Positions 24,367 through 34,779 of a stretch of DNA of 64,000 bases are shown piece after piece. Position numbers and translations under genes: made by a program. Source of the DNA: Setoptus koraiensis (lineage: Eukaryota; Arthropoda); the NCBI GenBank assembly GCA_048013815.1, contig CM106585.1, forward strand, positions 7,440,001-7,504,000, given 5' to 3'. How positions within the stretch are numbered: the stretch's first letter is position 1; each line of letters begins with the position of its first letter. The notes under the pieces are model-generated. The model ran no database searches, was not told the DNA's origin, and worked only from the letters and a program-made list of their open reading frames with translations.

Positions 24367-25541
24367 ATTAAGAATATGCAGGGTTCATATATGTTCTGGT
24401 CGGCCATATCTTTACAATCTAACAGTTGGTTATCATATAATTTATCTAAGACAGTAGTCAAAACATAGTACTTGAGAGAGAACGTGATCAATACCCTTTC
24501 GTCTCGCCGCAGACGGTAATATTCTTCAAGTATTCTCAAGTAGTTTGAAGTAGTCTCAAGTATCTTCAAGTGCCGGTAGGCTTTGAATTTGGCAGCTATC
24601 TTGTGTCGTTAGATCTATAATTAGTGTAATTGATATCATATCTATATGTTAGTTAGTACCATATCTATATGGCGGTAGCCCTTTAATTACTAGTTAATCA
24701 GTATGTTTATGTTTGTAGTATATCAGATATTGCTTCTGTGCTATATCTAGATCAATCTTCATCTGTGCATGTGATTGCGCGAGTGTGCTGTGAGTGCGAG
24801 TGTGAGCGTGTTGTTAGTGCATGGGGTACGAGGACACAACAACACAGCGTGTCACAGCGCTCAACTAAAGCGCTAGCACATGAGGCACGCACTTGTCGTG
24901 CGCTACGGCCGTGCCATAAACACCATGTGGCACGACCAGGCGCGACTAGTGCGCGCCACAGCTCAATGTACCACACAATGTAAGGCGCGCACTTGTCGCG
25001 CGCTACGGCTGTGCCATAAACACCATGGCCAGCCCAGGCGCGACAAGTGAGCGCCAGGCTCAAGACTTGTAAACGGACATTCTGCCGACCCAGCAGAATG
25101 CCCCTATAAATAAAGCCGCGACTGACCCAATAGGATCAGTTGAGATCCGACTTGCCTCTAGAAAAGATCATTCCCTCACACGTACACACTGTCAACCTGA
25201 AATACGCATCAGAAAGGGGGCGTGTCTGGTCGGTTTTCCGCTTCCGGTGCGGAAAAAGGGTCGTGGCGGCTAAAAATAGCGCGGCTCGCTCAGCTCGCCG
25301 CGCGAAAAACCGCGCACCTCCATCTATGTATAGGGTAGGTGTTACAGTGCGGTCGATCACAGTAAGCTGTCACAGTGCAGTCGATCACAGTGAGCTGTCA
25401 AAAACTGTGACCTCTACAGTGTACTGTAGGTCAAAGTCTATGCTTCACTCTTTGTGGTTGACTCTCTCTCGCTGTCAAAAGTTCATTCACTATTCACACA
25501 AAACAAGAGCGGTACATTTATAACAATACAATTCTATAACA
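24367..25541. other. Hairpin repeats and a core promoter-like site
   Basis: No gene. Two 100-base tandem units start at 24883 and 24983. Each holds an 18-base inverted repeat (second copy: arms 24984-25001 and 25038-25055, 17 of 18 matching). Next is an ATTCTGC..GCAGAAT hairpin near 25080, then a TATA-like CCTATAAATAAAG near 25104. Short direct repeats with GTGCGGTCGATCACAGT follow at about 25345-25400. It looks like an LTR or a repeat promoter, but I cannot fix its ends. Confidence 0.4.
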
Positions 25542-25637
25542 ATGAAGCTCTTTGCCGCTAGTTTGACCTTATTATTGGTCGTCTCCTCGGGACACCCTTT
25601 TGAGCGGTGTCTTTTCGTAGATCCCATTAACTGGTAG
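25542..25637 (+). CDS. 31-residue signal-peptide-like small frame
   Basis: ATG to TAG encodes 31 residues beginning MKLFAASLTLLLVVSSGHPF. This is an almost ideal secretory signal peptide (a charged residue, a hydrophobic core, a small-residue cleavage site), followed by ERCLFVDPINW. It lies about 430 bases after the TATA-like site at 25104. It could be the start of an envelope or other secreted protein of a retroelement, an exon of something larger, or chance. The adjoining sequence gives no continuation I can recognise. Confidence 0.3.
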   Translation: MKLFAASLTLLLVVSSGHPFERCLFVDPINW

Positions 25638-25891
25638 ATCTCACAGCCCTTTCGTTCTCTTACCATCTTGCGCCTGGTTATACCCATATTGTCTCAGGTT
25701 GATCATTACCCAGAACTTTAACCTGGCGTCTCCTCTCTGATGGTTTCTTCTCTCGTCTCTACCAAACTTAGCTTTTTACTTTGATCGTCCCCATACTACG
25801 AATTGACGACTGTTTCGTTACGTTATATGGCCTATTAACCAATATATTCTCTTTCGGCTGTGATCTGCAGGCAACCACCTTCCTTCTCTGA

Positions 25892-25910
25892 GGACTTTGT
25901 TGCCGCACCA
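25892..25910 (-). other. Primer-binding-site-like sequence at an LTR
   Basis: On the minus strand TGGTGCGGCAACAAAGTCC follows the LTR end directly (GTAACA, then TGG). The position and the leading TGG fit a tRNA primer site. I cannot name the tRNA. Confidence 0.55.
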
Positions 25911-26111
25911 TGTTACGATTAAGAGGACGAGAGTCTGACACACTTTATAGCTTAAATCAAGACTGAATTGTCTCCTTTATTTGCGTCATACTTATACCTT
26001 ATTGAATGATACGAGCTGGCCAGATGTCCTTCTGGAATATTCCAGACGGGCATCTGGCCTAAGCATTAAACTCTGGGCATTCGTTTAACCTTTTGCCTCT
26101 TCATCATAACA
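25911..26111 (-). repeat. 201-bp LTR of a second Gypsy-like family
   Basis: Ends TGTTA..TAACA on either strand. On the minus strand the sequence before it is purine-rich (AAGGGGGAGGA, 26112-26127, a polypurine tract), and a primer-site-like sequence follows it. Inside is a 42-base imperfect palindrome (arms GGCCAGATG..CATCTGGCC around TCTGGAATATTCCAGA, about 26020-26060) and AATAAAG. This is a single LTR, and internal sequence lies on both its sides. Confidence 0.65.
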
Positions 26112-26259
26112 TCCTCCCCCTTAAAACAAAGGTCGGGGTCTCGAAGAAAATACCTCTTTGCCAGATGGTTTTATCTAAATCGCTGGCCTGATCTATACAG
26201 CTACTCCAATACATACAATGAGTAATACATAAAATGAGTAAGTGCGACGTGAACTCGTT

Positions 26260-26583
26260 CTATGTTATTTCAACCTTTGTTGGCTCATCCATCTTCAGAT
26301 CGTATAGCTCGAGCATTAGCCTCAAATCCGCGATGAATCCATTCACTGGCTCATTCTCCTTCATATATCTCGAATCTATCTCGCGTCCTAGGCGTTTCCT
26401 AGTCGAAATGTTGTAATAATTTAGCATAAATTTGCTCTTGATATCCTCGAAAGTAAGGACAACCCCCTCGATCTTGCTCTTATACCATTTTAAGGCGAAA
26501 CCGTCGAGGAACGCTGGTAGATACCGAGCCTTGTCGGTTTCTGTCCAGTCGTTCAATTTACAACAGAACTCATATTCGATCAT
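26260..26583 (-). mobile_element. Fossil gag fragment of an LTR element
   Basis: The minus-strand frame encodes a retrotransposon gag segment. LNDWTETDKARYLPAFLDG and ALKWY match the pattern in which the capsid family has hydrophobic residues before W-Y, followed by FEDIKSKFMLNYY. It lies near the polypurine tract of the LTR at 25911-26111, so internal sequence has been lost. A broken fossil. Confidence 0.65.
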
Positions 26584-27208
26584 CCACTCCCGCCCCTAAA
26601 TTCGAGCCGGTGAAACGTGGTGGTTTTCTAAGTTAACGCTCTAGGTTTATTGTTCTCCTAACGCCATCACCCTGAGGGGCGTCACTCTGGCCTGAACTAT
26701 ACAGCTACTCCAATTCGAGGCGCTGCATCAACCTTACTTCTTGAATTCGTCATCGTTGACAAACCTATTGCCCGCCGTAACAACGGCGAGGAGCTGTACT
26801 TTACACTCTGGCAATATGATCATGTTGAAATTCTGGTCGAAGAATGTCGACCGAAACTCTTTCGTAGTAACTGCGGATCCATTCAAGATCTATACAAACC
26901 TGACTAGACAGCCCACCCTACGTGAGTACGCGGGTCCATACCATTTGGTATATAATCGCACTAGCGATTGTACGAAGGGAATAGAAATAGATAATGGTAT
27001 GTTTATCTCCGCTTCGTGTACGGAGAGTCATAAGCACGAAGATCTAAGGAGATTGTGGAGACCTTTGGTGACTCACGACGCCATTGCACATATCGTACCG
27101 ACGAATGAGGCAAAGGTCGGATTCAAGTCAATGCATATTTATTGTTACCCCGGTAACATCACAGTCGGGGGAGAGGTGATGAATTGTCCACCTTATGTGT
27201 TCAAGATG

Positions 27209-28413
27209 GAGGAGGCAATCCACACACAAGCCTACAATTTTGAGTCACGCCCCCTCCTTAGCACACAGAAAGCTACAGCCTGAATGAGACTCAAGTTGCT
27301 CCACCTCCTCAGCACACAGTAAGGTACAGCTTGATTGAGACTAAAGTCGCTCCACCTCCTCAGCACACAGTGAGCTACAGCCTGAATGAGACTTAAGTCG
27401 CGCCACCTCCTCAGCACACAGTAAGCTTCAGCTTCATTGAGACTTAAGTAGCTCCGCTCCCTAATTCACAGTGAGCTACAGACATGATCGAAATTTAAGT
27501 CTGCCACCTCATCATCACATTCTAGCTGTTCAAAATTTGTTTACATGTTGTTGCTTCAAAGTCTCGTGTGTAGATAGCTGGCTCTGCAGGCTGTTCACTT
27601 ATTGATCAGTTTCTACATTTAGTGTGTAGATACCAGGCTCGTTTACTTGTTTACAAATTGATGGATACAAGTCTCGTGTGTGGATAGCTGGCTCTGTAGC
27701 TCGTTTACATTCGTGATTTGAGTTCTACAATGAGACTAGAGGTCATTTGTTGGTTGAGCACGAAGAAGGTTATTTCAATGATGAGGAATTTCGCAGCACC
27801 TTAGTCCAATTTGATCATTGGTGGATTGATGTTAAAGTATCTAAACATTACACATGTTAACTCTACGGAGATTTGAGTCTCTAAAATCCCGTGTTAAAGT
27901 ATTTAAACATCACACATGTTAACTCTATGGAGATTTGAGTCTCTCAATTTCTTTGTTAAAGTTTCCAAGAAAAAAAGATTGAAAAATTCATTCGAAAGCC
28001 ACCGAATTCGCACTGCCGAACATTCTATCTATGGCTATCTAGTGTGCGAAAACTGGCAATTTTATCTTGACAAACTTGGAAACTATGGCTGATTTTCGAA
28101 AACAAAATAGTGCATGGAAATGCGGATGCATCATAGCGATCCAGTATCGTTCAAATATAGATGCGAGTATGTGATAACATGTCGGAGTTGAAGATCTATG
28201 CCTGTCGAATCAGAGTAGCCGAAAAGATGACATAATAAATACAAGTTCTTCAAATTCCTATCACAACGTGATACACATGTTGACCGACTACTCTGATCTG
28301 ACAGGCATAGATGTTCTCTGACATGGTGTCACAAACTCGCATCCATATCCCAACGATACTCGTCTATCCAAAAAATTAAGCGCTCGAGATACTGACGGAA
28401 TCAGTATCACTTG
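27209..28413 (+). mobile_element. HINE inserted in fossil envelope gene
   Basis: The body matches 12671-13423: a 51-bp array at 27250-27480, then GTGTGTAGATAGCTGGCTCT repeats. It continues to a proper 3' end at about 28371-28413 (AAAAATTAAGCGCTCGAG, hairpin GATACTGAC..ATCAGTATC, ACTTG next to T). The usual AGCGCTTAATT 5' end is missing; the body begins straight from envelope sequence near 27209. Confidence 0.75.
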
Positions 28414-29430
28414 TAAATCATTTATACCCGTGCCGGCGACGAAAGTGGCGCCGGAGGGCCGGACTATATTCGATGCCCTGAAGCGCATTCAAGAGATGCA
28501 GGAGGTCATTAGTAAGCTGGACAAAGAGTCTTTAGATTTGATCGACCATACCAAACAAGTCGTAACTTTATCGCATCATAACTCTACTTTAAATCTCATA
28601 TTACTGGCTTTATGCGGGGTCGCATTCATGATGATAGTTAAATGTCTGTATAAGCGAAGATCCCTCCAAACAGTCAGAAACAGGACCCAACACTTGGGCC
28701 TCAATACAATTGTTGTCGCCCCGTCGACGAGTGCCGCATCGCACGGCCTCGCGTAGTAAATTTCGTTTGATTTGACGCAACGTTCGACCACAGCAGCATA
28801 CTACCCATTTAGTTTACACTTTGTTTCTTTCCGTTCCCAATTTAGTTATGTCGCCTAGTGGTGTCGAGAATGGTGGCGTTAAGAAAGTGGGTTGTTCTAG
28901 CGATTAGGTCCCCAACCGGATCTTGATGAAACTTCCGGTATAGGTCCATCTCGACCTAATTAAGACGGAAGAAGTGGTCCGGAAGCCAGGAAACTTCCGG
29001 TTTCACACAAAGTTGTAGCTAGAGCTCTGAAACTTACCAGAATGACGCTCTAGAAGACGCTTAAAACGATGACGTATTTTTCAGCTCTGTCCGACTTCCA
29101 GTTTCTTAGATAAAGCCATATTTTAACAATAAGAAGACCGGAAGTTGCGAAATTCATGCTTCGCAGCGCTCAAGGATGAGTCTGCGATTGTTCTGAGAAC
29201 TCGGCCTGCGGCCTCGTAATCTGCAGGCCGTCACATCTCCGTCGTCGCTTCCGCGACGACTGCGTGCGACGGGAACCCTTCAGGTAGGTTTGATGAGCGC
29301 TTCGGGTATCGGGCTGCGCCCTCTACCCTCCGCTCACATGACCGCAATCCAAACACAGCTGCAGGCGGGAGGAGTGAACGAACCGACCAACTGAGAATGG
29401 CAAATAAGAAACAAGGGGAAACGAGTTTCG

Positions 29431-31681
29431 GGTGTACTGGAGAATAGCGCCGCACTCCGAATTGGATGAAACTCAACACACGGGGCCCGCAGGGCCGCCT
29501 GACAAATATTTCAGTAGTCCGGAAGTGAGGAACCTTCCGGTTCCGGTTTTACAAAAAGTTGAAGCTAGATCTCTGAAAATTGAGAATCAGGTAGGTGACC
29601 CCTAGCGGAGCACGATGAAATCAAAATAAATCTAATATCACTTCCGGTTCGCTATATATCACGGTTAAACTGAAATTAGAGGTGCGGCCGGGCCTGTGCG
29701 GATCATTGAATTATTGAAATTAATAAAGATAAAGTAAATGACAAGTAATACTGATCAAATCAGTATTTCGAGCGCTTAATTTTTCGTGTGGACAAGTATT
29801 GTTGAAGGATTCAAAGGAGTTTATTACAACCTGTTAACCACCGAACTTCAAAATGTGACCATCGAACATAGACCATCGAACACTGACCACCGAACATCGA
29901 ACGAGCAGATGGAACTGTCATCAGAAATTCGAATTTTCAATTTCGAAGTTCGAATTGTGACCATCGAACTTCGAATTGTGACCAGCGAACTCCGTATCGT
30001 GACCATCGAACTCTGTACAAGCACCTGGAACTCGTATCGGAAATTCGAATTTTCAATTTCGAATTTCCAAGTTCGACGTTCGGAATTTGACCATCGAACC
30101 TCGACAGAGCAGATTAAACTATCATAAGAAATTCGAATTTTCAATTTTCGAATTTCGAAGTTCGAAGTGTGACCATCGAACTCTGACCACCGGACTCTGA
30201 CCATCGAACATCGAACGAGCAGACGAAACTATCATTAGGAATTCGAATTTTCAATTTTCGAATTTCGAATTTCGAAGTTCGAATTGTGACCATCGAATTG
30301 TGACTATCGAACATCGAACTCTGACCATCGAACATCGAACGAGCAGATGAAACTATCATTAGGAATTCGAATTTTCAATTTTCGAATTTCGAATTTCGGA
30401 TTGTGACCATCGAACATCGAACTCTGACCATCGAACATCGAACGAGCAGATGAAACTATCATTGGGAATTCAAATTTTCAATTTTCGAATTTCGAATTTT
30501 GAAGTTCGAAGTTCGAATTGTGACCATCGAATTGTGACCATCGAACACTGACCATCGAACATCGAACGAGCAGATGAAACTATCATTAGGAATTCGAATT
30601 TTCAATTTTCGAATTTCGAATTTCGAAGTTCGAAGTTCGGATTGTGACCATCGAACATCGAACTCTGACCATCGAACATCGAACGAGCGGCTGTAACTCT
30701 TATCAGAAATCTGAATTTTCAATTTCGAAGTTCGGATTGCGACCATCGAATTGTGACCACCGAACTCTGACCATCGAACATCGAACGAGCAGATGAAACT
30801 ATCATCAGAAATTCGAATTTTCAATTCCGAATTTCGAATTGTCTCCACCGAACTCCGCACAAATGTGACCTAGTCAAATCTCCATAGGATTGCATACAAA
30901 ATATTTTCGAGTGAAGCGATAATAGACCAAGTCGAATCTACATAGGAATACATGTGTTATGTCTAGCAGGATTCTCACAAATTTGACTAAGTCAAACCTC
31001 CATAGGATTACATAGTCACGTGAATAAACGTAGAGCCCAGAACCATCCCAATAGCTGCTTAATTAAAATTAAGCGCTAAAAATTGTTCCCACTTGTCTCA
31101 TCCTTATTTTTGGCCCCCCGCCTCTATTTGTGGATGGATTGCGGTCATGTGAGCGGAGGGTAGAGGGCGCAGCCCGATAACCGAAGCGCTCATCAACCCT
31201 ACCCGAAGGGTTCCCGTCGCACGCAGTCGTCGCGGGAGCGACGACGGAGATGTGACGGCCTCCAGATTACGAGGCCGCAGGCCGAGTTCTCAGACCCATC
31301 ACAAGCCGAGCGAAGCAAAGGCCTTTATCTGCCATTCCTTGCTGTATTGGATGCGACTTCATCGAGGTACCAAAAATAACCCTGAAAAAATACCCGCAAA
31401 TCCCCAAGCGGCTGTCGGGAGTCGGACTTCCGGAAACATGATTTCGAGATAAGTGTTCAATAATCTACCCATACAAATCCGAAATATCTTAACAGAGGCT
31501 CTAGGGGGCGCTAGCGGTCGTCGGGTAGCGAGAAACGCCCATTGAGCGGTACCTCGGTTATCTCTGGAACTAGAAATTTCCGCACTTCCGGAATACCTAA
31601 ACCAGTACCAGGGTACGATACCCTACCCAAAAATACCCAAAATACCCCAAAAAAAGTGCGGCGCTATTCTCCAGTATAACC
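29431..31681. mobile_element. Merlin-type element B inside element A
   Basis: Terminal repeats are GGTGTACTGGAGAATAGCG and, inverted, GGTTATACTGGAGAATAGCG. Flanks are CGAGTTTCG and CGAGTTTCC, an 8 of 9 match. The left part has the GGGGCCCGCAGGGCCGC hairpin and CTTCCGGTTCCGG words. The right part has the reversed GC hairpin block (stem 31226-31245) and AAAAATACCC runs. It is split by a HINE at 29742-31080. It is non-coding. Confidence 0.8.
29742..31080 (-). mobile_element. Complete HINE with TTCGAA minisatellite
   Basis: Read on the minus strand, the 5' end AGCGCTTAATTTTAATTAAG is at 31080. The 3' hairpin (AATACTGATTTGATCAGTATT) and ACTTG lie at about 29742-29765, with A flanking on the plus strand. 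Almost the whole body (29830-30860) is a degenerate array of about 90-120 bases per unit, built from GACCATCGAACATCGAACGA, GCAGATGAAACTATCAT and AATTCGAATTTTCAATTTTC. Long open frames across the array are by-products of the repeat. It encodes no protein. Confidence 0.8.
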
Positions 31682-32100
31682 CGAGTTTCCACCTATTTGT
31701 TGTAATAATTTTAATCTCAAATCCAACTATCAGACTAAGTCGTTGATATTCAGGGTTAGACTGACCGAAACAGACACGGATACAGGGTGTTACGCGCGCG
31801 AGGCACAGGATGGGTCCGCTCACCGCTACCGCACAGGGCCCGATCACACCCTTTTTCTGCGTCAAACAGCTATATCGAGGTAACCGGAAGTGGTAGAAAA
31901 TTAATTTAGATGTCATCGTGCTCCGCTAGGTGTCATCTATCCGATCATGAATTTTCAAAGCTCTATCTCATTTTTTTGGTAACTCCGGAACCGGAAGTTT
32001 CCTGGCTTCCGGTCTACTCATCCCATGATATGGGGCTTCTACGGGGCCTATGTGTGGAGTTTCATCGAAATCTGAGTGGGGACCTAATCGCTAGAACACC

Positions 32101-32547
32101 CAGAAAGTGGTCGGGATGAGATGTTTCGGCGGGCGAGTACAGTTTGAAATAGCAAGCTCACAAGAGAATAATCGAGCGGTATCTAGACGTTGGTTTTTCC
32201 CCGAAGAATTAGAAGATCATGAGTTGGGCTTAATCAACGTTTATAGAGCAGAATGCATGGCCAGAGACGCCGTGGACAGAGCGAGGCTAATGGAGGTCGA
32301 AGACGTTACGGCGCACAACGTGCTTGGCACAAATTACTTTGTGGCCACCGTCCCTAACACCGGACGGGAGTTGAAACAATTCAAGGTTTTTGTAACACCA
32401 GAGGATGGTCGCCTCAGGTCTGTATTCGTGGTCTATGGTCCGCAAGCAACAACGCGAGGATATGGCATAGACCATGAATCGCCCAACGTACTCATGGTAC
32501 AGTACGATCCGAGCTATGGAAGGTTCAGGTTCACCCGGGCAGCCTGA
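32101..32547 (+). mobile_element. Right-hand part of an extra small gene of the fossil LTR element
   Basis: The frame encodes a compact, basic-to-neutral protein segment (RRWFFPEELEDHELGLINVY, later GTNYFVATVPNTGRELKQFK, KVFVTPEDGRLRSVFVVYG, YDPSYGRFRFTRAA at the end). It lies after the envelope gene and just before the polypurine tract. I do not recognise the family. It has no signal peptide or membrane span, so it would be cytoplasmic or nuclear. Accessory frames after env are uncommon in insect-type Gypsy elements. A fossil, interrupted by Merlin A. Confidence 0.5.
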
Positions 32548-32578
32548 AGACAGATGCCGTCCTTCTTGAGGGGGAGGA

Positions 32579-32812
32579 TGTTATGGTTTGTTAAAGCAAT
32601 TATGATTAGCCTTTCGGACCAGACGCAATGAAAGGTCGTTTAATAAAAGATCCAACACATGCCACCGATTGTGACATGTGTTGGAGCATTTAATCGAAGT
32701 TTCGAGATCGAGACACAATATATTATAAATTACATTTAAGCAAAATGAAGATCAGATTAGCTTTGCAATGAGAATCGATCACAAAGTCCGTCCCGTTCTG
32801 TATTTACTAACT
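32579..32812 (+). repeat. Probable 3' LTR start
   Basis: TGTTATGGTTTG follows a polypurine tract. It contains AATAAAAGATCC and an inverted repeat CAACACATG..CATGTGTTG near 32651-32685. The right limit is not determined, because no second copy is present. Confidence 0.4.
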
Positions 32813-32813
32813 A

Positions 32814-33125
32814 GCTGAGAAATTGTGCATCCTCAGCTATGACGCTGTTCAAATTTTAGCGTGCCTTTGGCTGTGCTAATTTTGTGTGTCATAGCTGAGA
32901 ACATGAGCATCCTCAGCTATCACTCAACATGACTGAGTTATGTGCCTTTGACAGTATTAATTGTGTGTTTGATAGCTGACAGCATGTACATCCTTAGCTT
33001 CCACACAGTACAGCACAGTTAGGTGCCTTTGACAATACCAATTGTGTTTGTTATAGCTGAGAGCATGTGCATCATCAGCTTCCACTAAGCATGACTGAGT
33101 TATGTGCCTTTCACAGTGCTGATTG
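32814..33125. repeat. 80-bp tandem repeat
   Basis: About four copies, starting at 32814, 32894, 32975 and 33055, each with GCTGAGA..ATG..CATCCTCAGC (a short inverted repeat) and TGTGCCTTTGACAGT. It probably belongs to a HINE whose minus-strand 5' end is at 34747-34768. The Merlin at 33175-34124 lies within it. Confidence 0.75.
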
Positions 33126-33174
33126 CGACCCAATATTGTAAGCTAGCTGTTATTCGATTCTCAGTAGCCTTCTG

Positions 33175-34124
33175 GGTTATAGTAGCGAACAGCGACCACG
33201 CCCAATTTGGGTATTTTAGGTATTTTTGGGTAGGGTATTGTACCTTGATACCCGAACAGGTATTCCGGAAGTGCGGAAATTCTTCGTTACCGAGATACCC
33301 GAGGTACCGCATACTGGGTATTTTAGGGTATTTGAAGGCATATTGAGGGTATAGTCGGCCGTACCTACCCGCTCGGACATCCGGTCAGATATTGAGGTCC
33401 TCACACCGAAGGAAGATCATTCTTAGAAGCCACAGGAAGCGAATAAAAGCGGTCAAACTGAAGAGGCGTGGCCGATGCGCGCGGCGTGGAGTGAAACTGC
33501 GCCCGCAGTTAGTGAGACCACCCACCGAGTCCTAGCACTACTGAGGATGATGAAAATTGAATAAGGGCTGAGCCCTAACTTTTTCGACGCTTTCGACCTC
33601 GCGGACCGCGCAGACTCGGAACTCCACTCGTACAGACCCCTATTTCGATCTTTACCGACTCGGCCTTTGGCCTCGCGAGCTTGCCTCGCTTCGAGTTGAG
33701 GGCTTCGCCCTCAACCCTCGCTCAAACCGACAACCCCGGCCTTCGGCCGAGTAATTGTCACACACCCGAACACCAGAAACAATGCGAATGCGTGATAAGC
33801 TGAGTGCGGCTTGTGAGACGTCAGATGTGACTCGAATTGCGTTACCGGAAGTTGGTCCAACAGTGAATGGTGGATATCTCCTGAGTGGATGATTATAGAG
33901 GTTGGATCGCAACTGCATGTTGAAGGTCACAACTGGACCTATTCGAAAATACCTAAATTTCCAGTCTGAGGCACTCCTGAGGCCCGGAAAATGCTTTTTC
34001 CCGTATCTCCGGAAGTAGGAATTTCCGCACTTCCGGACCTCCAAAAATGTTCTTTAGGGCCGCTTCGCGGCCCTTGTGTGGAGTTTGAAGGAAATCGGGC
34101 TTGGTCGTTGTTCGCTACTACACC
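33175..34124. mobile_element. Merlin-type element, 950 bp
   Basis: Terminal repeats are GGTTATAGTAGCGAACAGCG and, inverted, GGTGTAGTAGCGAACAACG. Flanks are AGCCTTCTG and CGCCTTCTG, an 8 of 9 match. The left part has GGGTATTTTAGGTATTTTTG and GGTATTCCGGAAGTGCGG. The middle has CGGCCTTTGGCC and GAGGGCTTCGCCCTC hairpins. Before the right end is the stem AGGGCCGC/GCGGCCCT (34056-34074). The body is shared with 44833-46000, but the terminal repeats differ. It is non-coding. Confidence 0.8.
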
Positions 34125-34768
34125 CGCCTTCTGCACCGCTAAATCATTCTAGTGGGCATCTCAGCTTCAAGTTCGTCACTTTCACCTAGTTCGATTAATC
34201 ATAGGATAACTTGTGCTGCGAGACACTTTTCAACTTGAGTATCTTCTACTGTACTGTGATTTCCTAGTTTCATGACTACTAACTTCCCGTGCGCTAGATC
34301 CTAATTGTCAACAGCTAGCCTTCTACTGTGCTAGATCCACCTAGTTTGCATCTCAGCCTTCTCTATATCATTGTTTCCTAGTGATTCTGCCTCCTAGCTA
34401 TTCCTGTGTTTAATATAATAAACCAACATTCAAGCGTTCTATTGTACTAAATCTACCTAGTTTTCGCATTTCTAGCTTCCCTAGTGCTAATTCCAATTTG
34501 TAAACAGCTAGCATTCTTGGTTCTAATTTCGACTAGTTAGCATTTAAGCTTCCACTGTATAATTGTTTTCCGATGACTCCGCCTCCTAGCTTTCACTGTA
34601 CTAACAAACTAGGTAAATTGAGAACGATGAAACCTACCAGATGCCTCCCGATGCCTTCCTTGTGCTAATTTTCCCTAGATAGAAAATCGCACTAATTTGT
34701 TCTACTCACGTGAATAAACGTATCCATCATCACCACACGAATAGCAACTTAATTAAAATTAAGCGCTA
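34125..34768 (-). mobile_element. HINE 5' part with CTAG-rich degenerate repeats
   Basis: Degenerate repeats (CTTCTACTGTGCTAGATCC, ACCTAGTTTGCATCTCAGC) lead to ACGTGAATAAACGTATCC and the minus-strand 5' end TTAATTAAAATTAAGCGCT at about 34750-34768. The 3' hairpin of this copy is not seen. Confidence 0.6.
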
Positions 34769-34779
34769 ATAATTTTGTT

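Larger units (their letters stand above)
28890..32100. mobile_element. Merlin-type element A, with nested elements
   Basis: Terminal repeats are GGTTGTTCTAGCGATTAGG on the left and GGTGTTCTAGCGATTAGG inverted on the right. Flanks are AAGAAAGTG and CAGAAAGTG, an 8 of 9 match. Inside are CCGGAAG/CTTCCGG words, the GC hairpin block at about 29197-29343 (stem 29241-29260) and the right-end motif GGGGCTTCTACGGGGCC at about 32036. Without its two guests it would be roughly 960 bases. It carries no transposase. It interrupts the small extra gene of the fossil LTR element. Confidence 0.8.
26741..32580 (+). mobile_element. Fossil envelope-bearing LTR element with nested insertions
   Basis: The plus strand carries, in order: an envelope-like ectodomain segment (26741-27208; N-glycosylation sites, paired cysteines); an envelope C-terminal part with a heptad region, one membrane span (LNLILLALCGVAFMMIVKCL) and basic tail (28430-28756); a small extra gene starting near 28848 and continuing at 32101-32547; and a polypurine tract GAGGGGGAGGA next to TGTTATGG at 32579, the likely start of the 3' LTR. 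A HINE (27209-28413) lies inside the envelope gene and a Merlin (28890-32100) inside the extra gene. The Merlin itself holds another Merlin and a HINE. The element is broken in several ways; its gag-pol part is not seen here. Confidence 0.65.

Noticed and set aside
29786-30860. Several 100-130 codon frames with repeated IRISDDSFICSFDVRWS
   Set aside because: These are translations of the TTCGAA minisatellite; unit changes are not biased to silent positions and both strands are open.
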